This document shows positions 32,570 through 43,670 of a DNA stretch of 64,000 nucleotides, one piece after another. How positions within the stretch are numbered: position 1 is the first letter of the stretch; each line of letters begins with the position of its first letter. Origin of the DNA: Aplectana chamaeleonis (lineage: Eukaryota > Nematoda > Chromadorea > Rhabditida > Cosmocercidae); NCBI GenBank assembly GCA_029168955.1, contig JAPDOI010000038.1, positions 1,143,001 through 1,207,000 on the forward strand, written 5' to 3'. A program made the translations under genes and the position numbers. The notes beneath the pieces are model-generated. The model worked only from the letters and a program-made list of their open reading frames with translations, had not been told where the DNA came from and did no database searches.

Positions 32570-32960
32570 GTGCATTATAGCGGTATTTTCGCGGTAGACT
32601 CGAGGTCCACTTTTCGTTTGATTCACGTCATTTCCGCGTTGATATTTCAGCTCTCTCGCGGCGAATTCGCGGAGTTTTTGTGGCAAATTCGCGGCAGACA
32701 CCTCGACTTATGTATCGCAGTATCTTCAAGTCTAATTATCAGTAAAAATTAAGTTCGCTGCTTAATCTTGCGGTATTTCCGCGATAAATTCGCAACAGAG
32801 ACTTGGCGCGGAATTCGTAACCATTTGCCGTCCGTAATTCGACGGTGAACTCGCGGCAGGCTCTTATCGATATTTTCCTGGCGAGTTAGCGGCATTTTCC
32901 CGGCTGGCGGAATTTTGGCGGCGAATTTTCGGTAAAATTCAGGCTTTTGTGAATTTTCGG
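32570..32960. repeat. Degenerate TTCGCGGC-rich repeat
   Basis: TTCGCGGCAGA, GAATTCGCGG, ATTTCCGCG and similar motifs recur about every 30 to 40 bases. The style resembles the TAGCCGCGAAA motifs of the palindrome at 35641-36630 but the sequence is different. Confidence 0.5.
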
Positions 32961-32969
32961 TACATTCTA

Positions 32970-33280
32970 GGCAATCTCTGAGTACTTCCTTTCTACAATA
33001 CAGGCCATAATTTTTGCGTTTCCGGCGCAAAAATAAACGCAAAAAAAAACGTTTTTTTTCTCGCCCTTCTTCCATAACTCTGTTCAAAATGGTCCATTTG
33101 GGAATCTTAAGAGATATTGGGAATCAGCATCATGTACCCTTTCTTCCGGAATGGCACATAGCTTACTCTTCAACAAGATATAGAGGTAAAACTAGACATG
33201 AAACAATCAACCCAAAACACCCGTGAAACGCACTTTCGCAACTAGGACATTCATGGGCGAATGTGTCCATGTTGTCACGC
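32970..33280. other. No gene recognised
   Basis: AT-rich sequence with A runs near 33040-33060 and no supported exon or repeat. Confidence 0.35.
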
Positions 33281-33286
33281 GCACAC

Positions 33287-33571
33287 GCTGTGCTTACCTG
33301 GGCCAAACTCCGGTCCGCATTTGCGCCTCGACACGCTTTGCGGCCGCACGCTCCCGAGTCGGAAGAGCGTCCAGCACCGCAGCAGCCGATCTGCTGACTC
33401 TAGGTGGGTTTCGGAAACTGGAAACTAAGAAAAATTAGAGGAAATTGTCTGAAAAAGCCACATCGAGTCGGCTTTGGCGCTGGAAACCCGACTGGCTCGA
33501 GCGCGTGCGGCCGCAAAGCATGTCGAGACGCAATCACGGACCGGAATTTTGCCCAGAGAAGCACAGTACTT
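33287..33571. mobile_element. Foldback element H, copy 2
   Basis: Arms share TGTGCTTACCTGGGCC, CTCCGGTCCGC, GCCTCGACACGCTTTGCGG and GCCGCACGC with the other copies; the right arm ends GCCCAGAGAAGCACAGTAC. The centre includes GGAAACTGGAAACTAAGAAA. Confidence 0.78.
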
Positions 33572-33899
33572 TATGCAAAGTAAGCCGAAACACATGTTGA
33601 AAGTTAGATATTTTAATTCTGATTTCAAATATCTCTTTAGATTCCCAAGGTGACGACCATCACGAACAAGTTATGACAAAAGGGCAAAAAAAAACGTTTT
33701 TTTTGTGTTTTTTCCTCCAAAAACGCGGAAATTATGGCCTGTACTGTACCCTTAGGTTGCTCGATTTCAGTAAGGTGTCGGAACTACATCACAGCTAGAG
33801 AAGACAAGCATTACAGTGCTTTTTGATAATCGTCACGCTATCTATAATTAAGCACATTAATGAATAAATCGTTAAAAGGGTTGAAGTCGCTGCTGTCAG

Positions 33900-34560
33900 A
33901 ACTAGTCCACACTGGAGAACAATGTCACGCTTCTGAGAAAATTAGTCACATTAATGGCGAGAAAGTACCGCGACCCACGACTATGCCGCGATAGTTCCGC
34001 GATCAGACGATTCTGTTGCCGTGTCTTGAGCCTCAACATCGCCGCGATAGTAGCGCAGCGGCTCCGCGTTAGAACAGCGCCGGCTCCGTTGTGTAACCGC
34101 GCTGTCATCGCGAGGATGCAGCAGTGAACCCGCGTGGAGTACGATGTACTATCCTGTGTGGTGAAACGAAGTTGACGCTGTTCAAGTATCCAAGCTTGAG
34201 GTACATTCCGTATTTCCTTAAGCGCAAAAAACGGCGGTAATCTCTGTCCCTTCTAGACAGATGACGTAATGACCGCAGTTGCGTAATTTTGTTCTTAGCC
34301 CCCCTCTAGTTGTGTGATAAATCTTGAATAACTTCATTTGAGATACTCTTCCTAAGCCGCTGCGGCCCTATCACGGAGCCGAAGCGGCACCACCGCATAA
34401 TCGCTACGGCTCCGCAGTAGTTCTGCCACGACCCGGCGGTAGTGCCGGCGCGGCTCCGCTATAGTAGCCGCTTCGGTGTCTCTAGGCTCCGAACAGGCAC
34501 TACCGTGGAGCTGCTGCGGCAATTTGTCCCAGAGGCTGTAACTGTCCCGCGAGACAACGA
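33900..34560. repeat. GC-rich interspersed motif region (GGCTCCGC / GCCGCGATAG)
   Basis: CGGCTCCG, GCCGCGATAG and CGGAGCCG recur on both strands, forming several imperfect hairpins, for example CGGAGCCGAAGCGGC at 34375 against GCCGCTTCGG near 34468. No gene is supported. Confidence 0.4.
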
Positions 34561-34812
34561 CGGAGACGTAAAAACTTCCGAAATTCCAGAAGTTCGTGGA
34601 ATGGGTTGAGCATGTTGAGTTGAAAATCTACAATTTTGGAGAGGGGTATTTCTGATAGAGGCTGAACTGGCGCTCCCCTAGACCCATCAGTAGGGTACGG
34701 AAGTTATTCTAAAAAACTTTTAATTACAAAATACCTGAGCTCTTCATCCGAGGGAACGTATGAATTTCTGAAGTTTTTGTCACCAAGGAAAAGAGGGTGC
34801 AGCTCTGTCGAT

Positions 34813-35080
34813 GTACTGTGCTTCTCTATTGCGTCTGGACACGCTTCGCGGCCGCACGCTCCCGAGTCGGAAGAGCTTCCAGCGCTGCAGGCGCCGATCT
34901 GATGACTGTAGGTAGGTTTAAGAGACTGGAAACTAAAAAAAAGCTGGAGAAAACTGTTCAAAACAAAGCCACATCGAGACGGCTGTGGCGCCGAAACTCG
35001 ACCGAGTCGAACGCGTGCGGCCGCAAAGCGTGTCGAGACGCGATTGCGGACCGGATTTTGGCCCGGAGAAACACAGTATG
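34813..35080. mobile_element. Foldback element H, copy 3
   Basis: Matches the other two copies, but the left arm lacks about 20 bases after CTTCTCT. The right arm is complete and ends TTTTGGCCCGGAGAAACACAG. Confidence 0.76.
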
Positions 35081-35084
35081 AGAC

Positions 35085-35640
35085 TACGGTCTGCTTGACC
35101 CTACTGGAGGAAAAACCTGGGCTCAAGGACTGCTGGAGCACAACATAAACTCTAACAAGGAAGGGTTGCGCACATGCCATTGAGTTCCGCGATGCAGTTT
35201 CAACATATTGTAGGGGAAGGATCGTGTTCTGGACCGAAAACATTTGCTGCTTGTCCAAACATTCGTAAATTGGACATTCGTAAATGCCAGAGATGGTATA
35301 CCGAGCTCAAATAGGGTGATTTTGATCTTTCCAACCCGCAACGATCAGGAAGACCATCAACATTAGACAACGATGTGCTAAGGGGGGAAGTGGAAGCAAA
35401 GCCGTGTCAGACGATCGAGCAATTGCCAAATAGTCCTAACCAACCTTGGTCGACCAAACAAGAACATTTGTAATAGGATGGGAAAGCAAGCAGAGCAGTT
35501 TGTGTTTGTATCAAACGTAAGAAAACGACATTACTTTCCGGTCCCCCTTATACAGAGATGTAGGAAAGAATAGAGTGCGTTGATCTTGCTCATACCTTTG
35601 TTGCCTAGACCTTTAGACATGCATTGATAGCGATTCACAT
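35085..35640. other. No gene recognised
   Basis: Open frames here are short and have no splice support or family resemblance. Confidence 0.35.
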
Positions 35641-36630
35641 CTCTGAGAGTTTTGACCGAGAAGAAGCCGCGAAATGCCTGCTTGCCGCGTAATAGCCGCG
35701 AAATAGCCGCCAAATAATGCTCGTCGAAAAAGTCGCTAAATAGCCTAGAAATAGCCGCTAAATAATGCTCGACGCGACATAGCATAAAAACAATGCTCTC
35801 CAGGTAGACGACGCATTTCAGAGGCATGATTTGGATGTCAGCACCCCCGTCGGTTCAATTACCCAAGTTTGAAGTACTTGGACATCGTTCAGGCTCTGGA
35901 GGCCCCACCCAACCGCTGGCGGCCCCAGATGGTTGCTCGGCGAGCCGGCGACGGTTGCGTCTTGGTTACTTCTCGTTATTTCTCGGTTATATCCCGTCTA
36001 ATTCTCGGCTACTTCTTGTCCGTTTCGTGAGAAGCCGAGAAGTAGCCGCGAAATAGCCCACCAGGAGCCGCTGCGGGGCCTGTTGGACTATTTCGCGGCC
36101 AGAACTTTCAGAGTTAGCACCACCCTTCGCTCAGTATATCGGTGGTGGAATGGCTGAGTGTATGATAGCTAATTGTAACTCTGAGAGTTTTGGCCGCGAA
36201 ATCGCCGAGAAATAGCCCACCAGGCTCCGCAGAGGCTCCTTGTGGGTTATTTTCCGTCTGATTCGCGGCTATTTCTCGGCTTTTCACGGAACGGGCAAGT
36301 AGTAGCCGAGAAATAGCCGAGATATAACTGAGAAATAACATGAAATAACCAAGACGCAACAGTCGCCGGCTCGCCGAGCCATCATACGGGGCCGCCAGCG
36401 GTAGGGCTAGACCTCCAGAGGCTAACCGAGGTCTAAGTACCTCAAACTTCGGTAATTGAACCGACCGAGGTGTTGACCTACAAATCATGCCCCTGGAATG
36501 CGCCGTATACCCACCTGAATAGCATTATTTCTCGGCTATTTCGCGGTATTATTTGGCGGCTATTACGCGGCAAGCAGGCGTTTCGAGTCTAATTCGCGGC
36601 TCTTTCTCGAATAGAACTTTCAAGGAAGCC
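35641..36630. mobile_element. 1-kb palindrome (foldback element), arms about 460 bp
   Basis: The left arm (35641-36117) and right arm (36175-36630) are inverted copies with moderate divergence: shared landmarks are TCTGAGAGTTTTG, GCCAAATAATGCTC, GTTCAATTACC, CCGCCAGCGG, GCTCGGCGAGCC and AAGACGCAAC. Each arm has an open frame whose product resembles the other (QLPKFEVL core), which follows from the palindrome and does not by itself imply a gene. TAGCCGCGAAA-type motifs recur in both arms. Confidence 0.82.
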
Positions 36631-36689
36631 AAATACGAAACGGATACGTGGATGGATTGAAGAGTGCAAATTTAACGTTTCGGGGTCTT

Positions 36690-37100
36690 CGTAAAACAAG
36701 TCAGACTTTTCAAAAAGTTCCCAAGCGTGCTTACGGAAGAAGAGTTTCCAAAATTCAACCTCATGAATCTTGAGGTAGTCCCACCCGCATCCATTTCATG
36801 AAAAAAAACAGAGATTGCTCTTCTATTACTTGCACAATCACTGCTCAAAGTTTCGCCGCACTTTGCCGCACGCGACGTTTTTGAGAAACGACTGCAAACC
36901 CGATTTCATTCGAAAACAACGCCATTTAAGGAAACTGCGATCCACAAAGCACATTATTAGGTAGGAATTCGAGCTGTGAATATGATAGCATTTTCAGAAT
37001 CCAGAAAAGTCTTTGTTCAAGGAACCTAAAAGCGTCGGACGTTTTTTTCTTTGCCAAAATCGGCAAATGTTCCCCGTTTTCACAAAATTTAGAGCGGGTC
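36690..37100. repeat. Repeat family D, fragment
   Basis: GCTCAAAGTTTCGCCGCACTT, GTGAATATGATAGC and a CCCCGTTTTCACAAAATTTA block match one arm of the element at 61100-62410. The rest of that element is not seen here. Confidence 0.65.
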
Positions 37101-37690
37101 TTCTACTTGAGCTCGTGGTTATCGTTTCGTGAACCCCAGCCAAACAAACAAAGAACATGCTAGTTCAAGTAATACAAGCACAACAGCAGATACAAAACGG
37201 TATTTACCTCGTCATAAAACTGTTTCGCAAGAAAATAGATTAAGTAAAACAAGATTTATTAATGAACACTAGTGGAATAAGCGGGAGATGGACTGGAGAT
37301 GATGATTTTTAGGTAGAAAAGGATGTCTCGAAGACTATCTAGTCCTACGACATCAACTCTAGACTAGGACAACTGCTCTCCAAAGAAAATACATATGCAC
37401 AAGAGAAATGCATGCGTGTGTCCAGCCCTCCAAAAATGTAAACAATCCGCTTAGGCAGGTGATAATTAGCTGGTTAACTGTAAGTTTGCCAATCACGTAA
37501 TCGATCTATAAACAACACTCGTAATGGAATTCTATAGGTATCATAGAGCTACGAACAGATGCATCTCAATATGATGAACCAAGGTCAGGTGGTACGCATT
37601 TTCCGAGCCCGAACTTTTCGTTTTTCTAATGATTCCTTCGAGCCATCGCCGCTGCGACGCTGAAATCGAATAAGTTTGACTTTACCTGAC
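37100..37690. other. No gene recognised
   Basis: AT-rich sequence; no supported exon, RNA gene or inverted repeat. Confidence 0.35.
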
Positions 37691-38263
37691 AAGGCAAGGA
37701 TCATTACATGCCGTGGCCATTTCAAATGAAATATGCGTTTCTAGGATCAATTTTTGACGTAGAATTCAGATTTTTACTCTGTAGCTGCAAATCGTTCCTC
37801 TTAACGGAGCTATGAGCAGTTTTATATTGATTTCTATAGAAAAATGGCATTGTACCTGCCGTAACCTACAGAAATCTTCCGAAAAACCGGAAACGGACCT
37901 CATATTCGTGATCAGCACCCCAAATAAACCCCCTGGGCAGATTCAAAGCGAAAAAAAATTTTCGACCTTCGGACCACCACAAGTGGACTGAGTTACCACC
38001 ACCTGCGAAGGGTACGAAGGTGAGAATTTTTTTTGCCCAAGCGTCGTATAGGTGGGTTATTTTGGGCGCTGAACACGAATATGACGTTCTTTCTAGATAC
38101 TCATGCTGATTATTGTATGTTACGATAGAAATATGTTATTTTGGCTACTACAACCTACAGGGCATCACCTTTCACATCATAGCACACGATTTGGAATATT
38201 CCGCATATTCACGTGAATCAATCACTCGATTGTTATCTCTTGTGTACTTCCAATTTTGTGCTC

Positions 38264-38484
38264 CAAGATTCAACAACTTTCTCGCTTACTCATGGTATGC
38301 GGCAAGGTATCATGAAAACCATCCAGGACAGTTTGAAACTCCCGTTCGGTACTGTTTCCTTCCTCAATTGGGAGGCCTATGTGATTTCGATGGTTGTTCG
38401 AAAGTTCACTTCATTCGTTGTTCTCATTGTGAGAAAATCCTTTGTTTTGAACATTTTGTCCACAATAACCACACGTGCTCGTAG
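38264..38484 (+). pseudogene. C-terminal fragment of a zinc-finger protein, possibly a transposase
   Basis: The last 73 codons before a TAG at 38484 read as a protein C-terminus. A FLAYSWYAARYHE segment is followed by a compact Cys/His cluster in which spacings are C-x4-C-x7-C-x2-C-x4-C-x2-H-x5-H-x-C, close to an AN1-type finger. The upstream part of the same open frame (from 38113) has the look of non-coding repeat sequence, so the N-terminal part appears to be missing. It sits inside inverted repeats at 37690 and 39058, which suggests that it is the tail of a transposase whose catalytic part was lost. Which superfamily is unclear; a piggyBac-like origin is possible because such proteins end in Cys-rich fingers. 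Confidence 0.45.
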
Positions 38485-38660
38485 CAATAAATTTGTTGCA
38501 AGTACATTTATTTTCACAGTAAAACACCAGCCGCGGGGATAAGACATTCTCGACTGAAACGTTTCCTACTTCTAAAAAAGCTCTCCTACGGTGAAACTGT
38601 CGATCTTCTACACTTTCAGTGATCAAAATGAATATTTTACAATTTTGCGTAAATTTCAGG

Positions 38661-38733
38661 TGCAGCATGGATTCGAACCTGTGACCTCTTTTTTTTAGTG
38701 CAGCAACCACTTCTACTGCGCCAACCGGTCCCG
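38661..38733 (-). mobile_element. tRNA-derived SINE head
   Basis: On the minus strand the head reads GGGACCGGTTGGCGCAGTAG with an A box (38726-38713), an A run in place of the anticodon-variable region, and a perfect B box GGTTCGAATCC (38679-38669). The sequence continues past the head, as in a SINE. It lies within the TIR element at 37690-39058. Confidence 0.6.
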
Positions 38734-39099
38734 ACTGCAGAGGCGCCGACTTGGTATATGACTGCGCGCAGCCTCGTTCATCGTAGTAACATATTTCCGT
38801 GCTATAACACACTATGAGGTGATTCCTCGTGTAGGAGTCACATCAGTATATCTCAGGATGCGACAAAGAACTCATGGATTACTCATTATGATGCGTCTAC
38901 GAGTGAAGCGCAAAAAACGCCTACAACTCCTTTCAGAGAAGAAGCGATTCGCAGCTGCAGAGTAAAAAATCCGAACTCTACGTCGAAAATTTGTCCTAGT
39001 AATGCATATTTCATTTAGAATGGCCACGGCATGTAGTGATCCTTTCCTTGTGAGATGGATGAATTTATGTGAAGGATTCCAAAGTATCAGTTTGTCACT

Positions 39100-39555
39100 C
39101 ACCCGAGCTTTCTCCTTTGAACTAGTACCACGAGCAGGCTGAAACGTATCGAACTATATAGAATTATCTATGCACTGAACAACGGTCAAATATATCATGA
39201 AAGCTTTTGACAACAAACATACACCCACCTGGTTCGCTAAAGTTTCAGACGAGCCCTGAAAAAATATCAAATAGATTGCGGTTGATTTCAGAGACAGATC
39301 CTCTATCATCGAGTATGATCATGAAAAATGCCCCGACACATTCGCCGTTTGTTCCGGTACATCCCTCAATAAAAGCTGCTAACTAGAGAAGAGGTATTGG
39401 ACGACCTAGCCATTCTCAACGGGAAATATTCTAACTAGGTGTACTTTTCGGGGTGACCAAATCTATAAGTTTGTAGATGCTGCGAAGATTTTCGACCCGG
39501 ATACGGGGAGGTTTTCTCACTGTGGTCAGGATATTTACTACGAGATAGATAAACA
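39100..39555. other. No gene recognised
   Basis: No supported exon or repeat was found in this stretch. Confidence 0.35.
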
Positions 39556-39559
39556 CAAA

Positions 39560-39905
39560 GACTCGGCGTCTCCAATCTAGAATGGGATGCGCCGTACAAT
39601 GCCCACGCTAAGTTTTGTGAAAACGGGGAGCATCTGGAAAACTTGATAAAAAAGCGTCCGATGCATGTAGCTTTTTTAAATGAAGACTTCTTGAATTCTG
39701 AAAACGCTATCATATTCAAAGGTGAGAGAATCTCAAGGTTTGTAAAGGTTGAATTTTCGAAATTCTTCAATAAACACGCTTGAGGAATATCTGAAAAGTC
39801 GGAGTCTTGTTGCGAAAACTCCGGACCCTTAAATGAAAGATTTCGAAAATTCAACCAGCACAATTTTTGAGATTCCCTCACCTGTACCTAATTCACGAAG
39901 AAAGC
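39560..39905. repeat. Repeat family D, partial copy with an empty TTAA site
   Basis: GCTAAGTTTTGTGAAAACGG, AAGCGTCCGATGCATGTA and GAAAACGCTATCATATTCA match 61136-61250. The central part (TTCGAAAATTCAACC, CGGAGTCTTGTTGCG) matches both sides of the MITE insertion at 61494-61979, with a single TTAA at 39829-39832. Confidence 0.72.
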
Positions 39906-39978
39906 ATACAGATTGCCCTTTTATATCGGAGGCGCACTGCACGCAGTATCCTCTCAGAAATTGAAAACAAGTCTATTG

Positions 39979-40144
39979 TAACATATCTGAGAAGATGTAA
40001 GTTACTTGCGACTTATGTCAAGTCATTTAAGTTACATGTAGCATATCGGAGGCGCACCGCACGCAGTATCTCGCCGATATGTTACATGTAAGTTAAATGA
40101 CCTGAGATAAGTCGCAAGTAACTTACATCGGCTCAGATATGTTA
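39979..40144. mobile_element. Foldback element with 70-bp arms rich in GTAAGTTACTTG
   Basis: Left arm AACATATCTGAGAAGATGTA..TTACTTGCGACTTAT..CATTTAAGTTACATGTA is mirrored by the right arm with few changes. The loop GGAGGCGCACCGCACGCAG also occurs just upstream at about 39929. Confidence 0.82.
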
Positions 40145-40149
40145 TAAGT

Positions 40150-40400
40150 AACTTGTTCTTGACCTTTTATGTTACAAGTAACTTGTTTTCGTTTTTCTGA
40201 GTATATGGTGCTCGACGAGCCAGCCGCGTTGCGTAACGGCGCGCCGGCCGCGTCGCGTGACGGTGCCAAGTTTTATGTAACAGCACTGCAAGTTACCAGC
40301 AATGATACCTAAGTTACGTGCAAAATAAGGCAAGTTACTCGTGACTTCAACTAAAAACAATGCCAAGTTACACGCAAGATCGTTTCAAGTTACAGCCTCT
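40150..40400. repeat. GTAACTTG / CAAGTTAC interspersed motifs
   Basis: CAAGTTAC or its complement occurs repeatedly with irregular spacing, as at 16160-16370, and GCGTGACGG / CGCGTAACGG phrases lie between. Confidence 0.5.
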
Positions 40401-41585
40401 CCTCCAGAGCGTGAGCCGGGTGGAGCGGCGCAAAAGGCCGCGCCGCGTGCTCCAGCAGATCACAAGCGAGTTTTCTTAGTCTCGTCTACGACTTTTTGGT
40501 TTTTTCAGTTGCTTTATAGCCTATTACATAGAATGGAAGACGGATAACTTTAGACAATAAAATGAAAGTCGTCGGCGAGACTGGGGCTACTCACTTGTGA
40601 TCTGCTTCAAGCGCGCAATGCGGCCATCCGCACCGCTTGACCCGGCTCACTTTCTGAAGGATAGGCTGCACATGCGAATCCCGAGTAAGTTGCTTGGAAC
40701 CATCACGCAACTTGCGTTAAAGTCGTGGGTAACTTGTTCAAAAGTTCCTGAGTACGAATGTTTGAATTTGGATGTACGTGGTCATGCAAACCTGGAAGAT
40801 GACATGTACCCCCTTTGACTTACCCCTTTCTTTACGCAGGTTTCAGAACTTGCATTTCGAGCACGACGGAGTCTCTGAATAGAACCAAACTGGATCAACA
40901 AATTTTGTCTAATCTCTGTGAATATACATTCTCCATTTCAGAGCCAAATTTACTTTGTTCCTCCGCGTGCGTGTGCGGAGCGAGGGTAAATACAGCAAGA
41001 AAGTGTAAGGAAAATGAGACTCAGCACACGCGCGCACGCGCACACGATCGACGGAAATAAATTCCACCGCGAAATAGAGACACAGTGGATTACTAACCAA
41101 ATTTTACGTGAGTCAACAGAATGGCTCCCCTTACCTCCTTGCTATTTAAACCGTCTGTCTTCCCATTCGGTCGCTCCATAATGCTCTGAAAAATCAGTCT
41201 TGTATTTTCCTGGTTGATTATCATATGGTCACAATAGATTCAGCTCTTACCTCCTTCTTCTTCTCGGCTGCGCTCGCAGAGCAGAAGCGACGCGGTTTCT
41301 AAACACCAACAAGTTAGTCAAATATGAGAGACACCCGTGTCAACGCTCGCGCTGTCCGCGGCCACACGATGCCCCTCGGGGATGACTTCACTCTCTCATT
41401 TACAGCCCTTTTCCATCGGCAAACGGCAGCTCTTCGCCCGACCGTCGTCGTTTTCAACAGACTGAGAATGGTAAGGGGTTGCGAAGGTTATCGTCGCGCG
41501 CGATCGAAACTCCCCTGGCCGGTAGTGTCGCGAACGCCGCATGAACCGCAACCATAACCGCGCCATGTCAATTCACTACATATGA
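40400..41585. other. No gene recognised
   Basis: Short open frames without splice support. A CGCGCACGCGCACAC run lies near 41030-41045. Confidence 0.35.
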
Positions 41586-41588
41586 TCT

Positions 41589-41739
41589 AGTTCCGCAATC
41601 GTGTTAAGTCCGCAATGTCTCATTATCACAATCGTAGAAGCGAAGCGGTTGTTTTGAGAATGATTATAGTTGACTTGTCAAAAACAACCGCTTCGCTTCT
41701 ATGATTGCGATAATGAGGACTGAACGCGATTGCGGAACT
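41589..41739. mobile_element. Foldback MITE with 65-bp arms
   Basis: AGTTCCGCAATCGTGTTAAG and TAGAAGCGAAGCGGTTGTTTT on the left are mirrored on the right by AAAAACAACCGCTTCGCTTC and CGCGATTGCGGAACT. The left arm has about 12 extra bases. Confidence 0.82.
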
Positions 41740-42108
41740 GAACTATACATTGACTGGTGAAACACTTTCTCACCTCCTTATTGTTGTCGGGACCTGTGGT
41801 TTCCGTACCGCTCTGAAAGTGTCTAACGTTGTTGCTAAGATATCATTTCTGAAAAAAATTGCACTGCGCACAGCGAAAATACAGGGTGCGCACAAAATAC
41901 CCGTTGAAAAGCTTCCAATTTTGTGGTACCGGCATATGCGGGTTTTGATTTTTGAGAAAATCGATAATTGATCGATTTCCTTGATTTTCGAGAAGAGTTG
42001 GTAAAATGGGTAGAAGTCGACAGAGAATCTTCAAGAGCACATTTGAGGTTTTACGCGTACATAATGTCAGGGAATCTGAAGAAGTGGTAGAAATGCAACT
42101 GATTTCAA

Positions 42109-42733
42109 CCCTAGACAAGGGGCACTAAAGATTTGTTCATAGAAATAAAAAGAAACTATGATATCAAAGATATGCTATGTTTCAGTGTTGTTTTTGAACT
42201 TACATATCAAGAAATACATCGATTGATAGTGATATCATTCATTTCACTTTTGTTTAAAGGCAGTGTTCACGATAAAAATCGTTTTTCTGCTTTTCCGCCT
42301 ATTCGTACAAGACCTTCTAGGAACGGAGTTATGGTCCCTCAAAAATTCAGCTTTGAAAGCATGGTGGACGAGTTGTCCGAGGCTTCCCACTTCCATCTTT
42401 TGCAGCCGATGTATGCGAGCTGAACTGAGTAAATAAAGAAGTTGGGAATAAAGGGAGGAACGGAACTATTGATCGGAAACCATTGCTCATCTCACAATCT
42501 CGAGCATTCATTTGTTCACGTCGGTGGGCGTGGAATGGGCTGGGTGTGAAGAGCTGACGGGTGTCCAACTTTGGGGCCGTAGGGGACCGTTCCGAGCCCA
42601 TTTTTCTTAGTTTTTTTCAACGTTTGGGTTGCGCTAGGCCCGCCGCTGCCGATCTCCTCCATGAAATCAGACATGGTTTTTATCATGGACACTGCCTTTA
42701 AATCCTGAGTGCCCCCACCCGTCTAGGATAGTA
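42109..42733. mobile_element. G-tract MITE (CCTAGACGGGG subtype) split by a TTAA MITE
   Basis: 42109-42253 and 42702-42733 are the two parts of a copy related to 55049-55230: CTAGAC, GGGGCACT, AAGATTTGTTCATAGAAATAA on the left and CCTGAGTGCCCCCACCCG with TCTAGGATAGTAC on the right. The 440-bp MITE B at 42258-42697 interrupts it. Confidence 0.75.
42258..42697 (-). mobile_element. MITE family B, copy 1, with TTAA duplication
   Basis: Inverted ends AGGCAGTGTTCACGATAAAA and its complement; TTAA on both sides (42254-42257, 42698-42701). It is oriented opposite to the copies at 48883 and 61494. The ends are shared with family A, while the body is different. Confidence 0.88.
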
Positions 42734-42739
42734 CATGGA

Positions 42740-43670
42740 GCTGTTATGTACACTGGCTTTGGTCATTTCGGGTTCACGGTTTCTATATCACTAGAGTGTT
42801 CGAGGACTTCCGCCATATTGGGTCTTAAAGCCGAAGAACCCCGCAACGAAATGACCCTGTCGGAGTAGACTCTTACGTCCACATGCGCAAAGTGAGGGCA
42901 GGGTCAGGCACACAAATGTTACGGACTTCGACAAGGGCACATCTCCTTGACGAACAAAAGTCTTGGCAAATTTCGAAATTTTTTTTCGTTCTCCAAGGTG
43001 AAGACTACCTATTGACATAGATCAAGATGTGTTGTTCTTTTTGGCCCTAAATTCTTACGTCCCCCTCCCCCCGAATTTCCAAGTTTTCGAAAAAATTTCA
43101 CGAAACCTCGGTTGCCATGAAAATAAGTGACAACAACCGCTTGACTCTGTGGGAGGGACGAACACCGATGTCGACAACACAGTAACTTATTTTGTAAAAA
43201 AAAAATAAGGAAGACAAAAAAATGTCCGCCATTCATTTCAAGAACGGTTTCACGCTCCGGGACTATGGTTACATTCGGAGAGGTGCAACAGAAAGAACAG
43301 ACAATATGAGGTGTTTGTGAACCCGGCTATACCTGCACCACAAGTTTAGAAACTTTGTACTGGTATTTAATACGCACTCGGTACACGCACCTTCGCTTGA
43401 GACGTGCAATCAACCCGATACATATTGTTCGTAGCAGACCATTATAACGGAGTGCACGAGTGGCCTAACCACAGTAACCTTCACGAGATTTGCTGGCCCG
43501 GCCATGCATCGGCAGCGGTATCCCGTCGAGATTGGGACTCTGCAAGATCGTAACGCGCTCCAATGAGAAGGTGAGGCGCGGAGCGATCGCGCGGCGGTTT
43601 GCTCTCCGCGTAACTCTTCCGAAATTTTAGGCCACGAGACCATTATACTTTTTCGTTCCTGTCTCAACGA
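42740..43670. other. No gene recognised
   Basis: Several short open frames, none with splice support or family resemblance. Confidence 0.35.

Larger units (their letters stand above)
37690..39058 (+). mobile_element. TIR element carrying a zinc-finger C-terminal fragment
   Basis: A left arm from 37690 (ACAAGGCAAGGATCATTACA, GCCGTGGCCATT, GAAATATGCGTTTCTAGGA) is repeated inverted at about 38935-39058. Between the arms lie a segment like element G (37850-38100), an ORF ending in a zinc finger (to 38484) and a SINE. The layout resembles a decayed DNA transposon with only the end of its transposase left. Confidence 0.6.

Noticed and set aside
35826..36488. Two related protein genes facing each other
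   Set aside because: The similarity is explained by the palindrome; neither frame has splice support or a known domain.
38661..38733. Functional tRNA gene
   Set aside because: The B box is perfect, but an A run replaces the anticodon-arm to variable region, so this is a SINE head.
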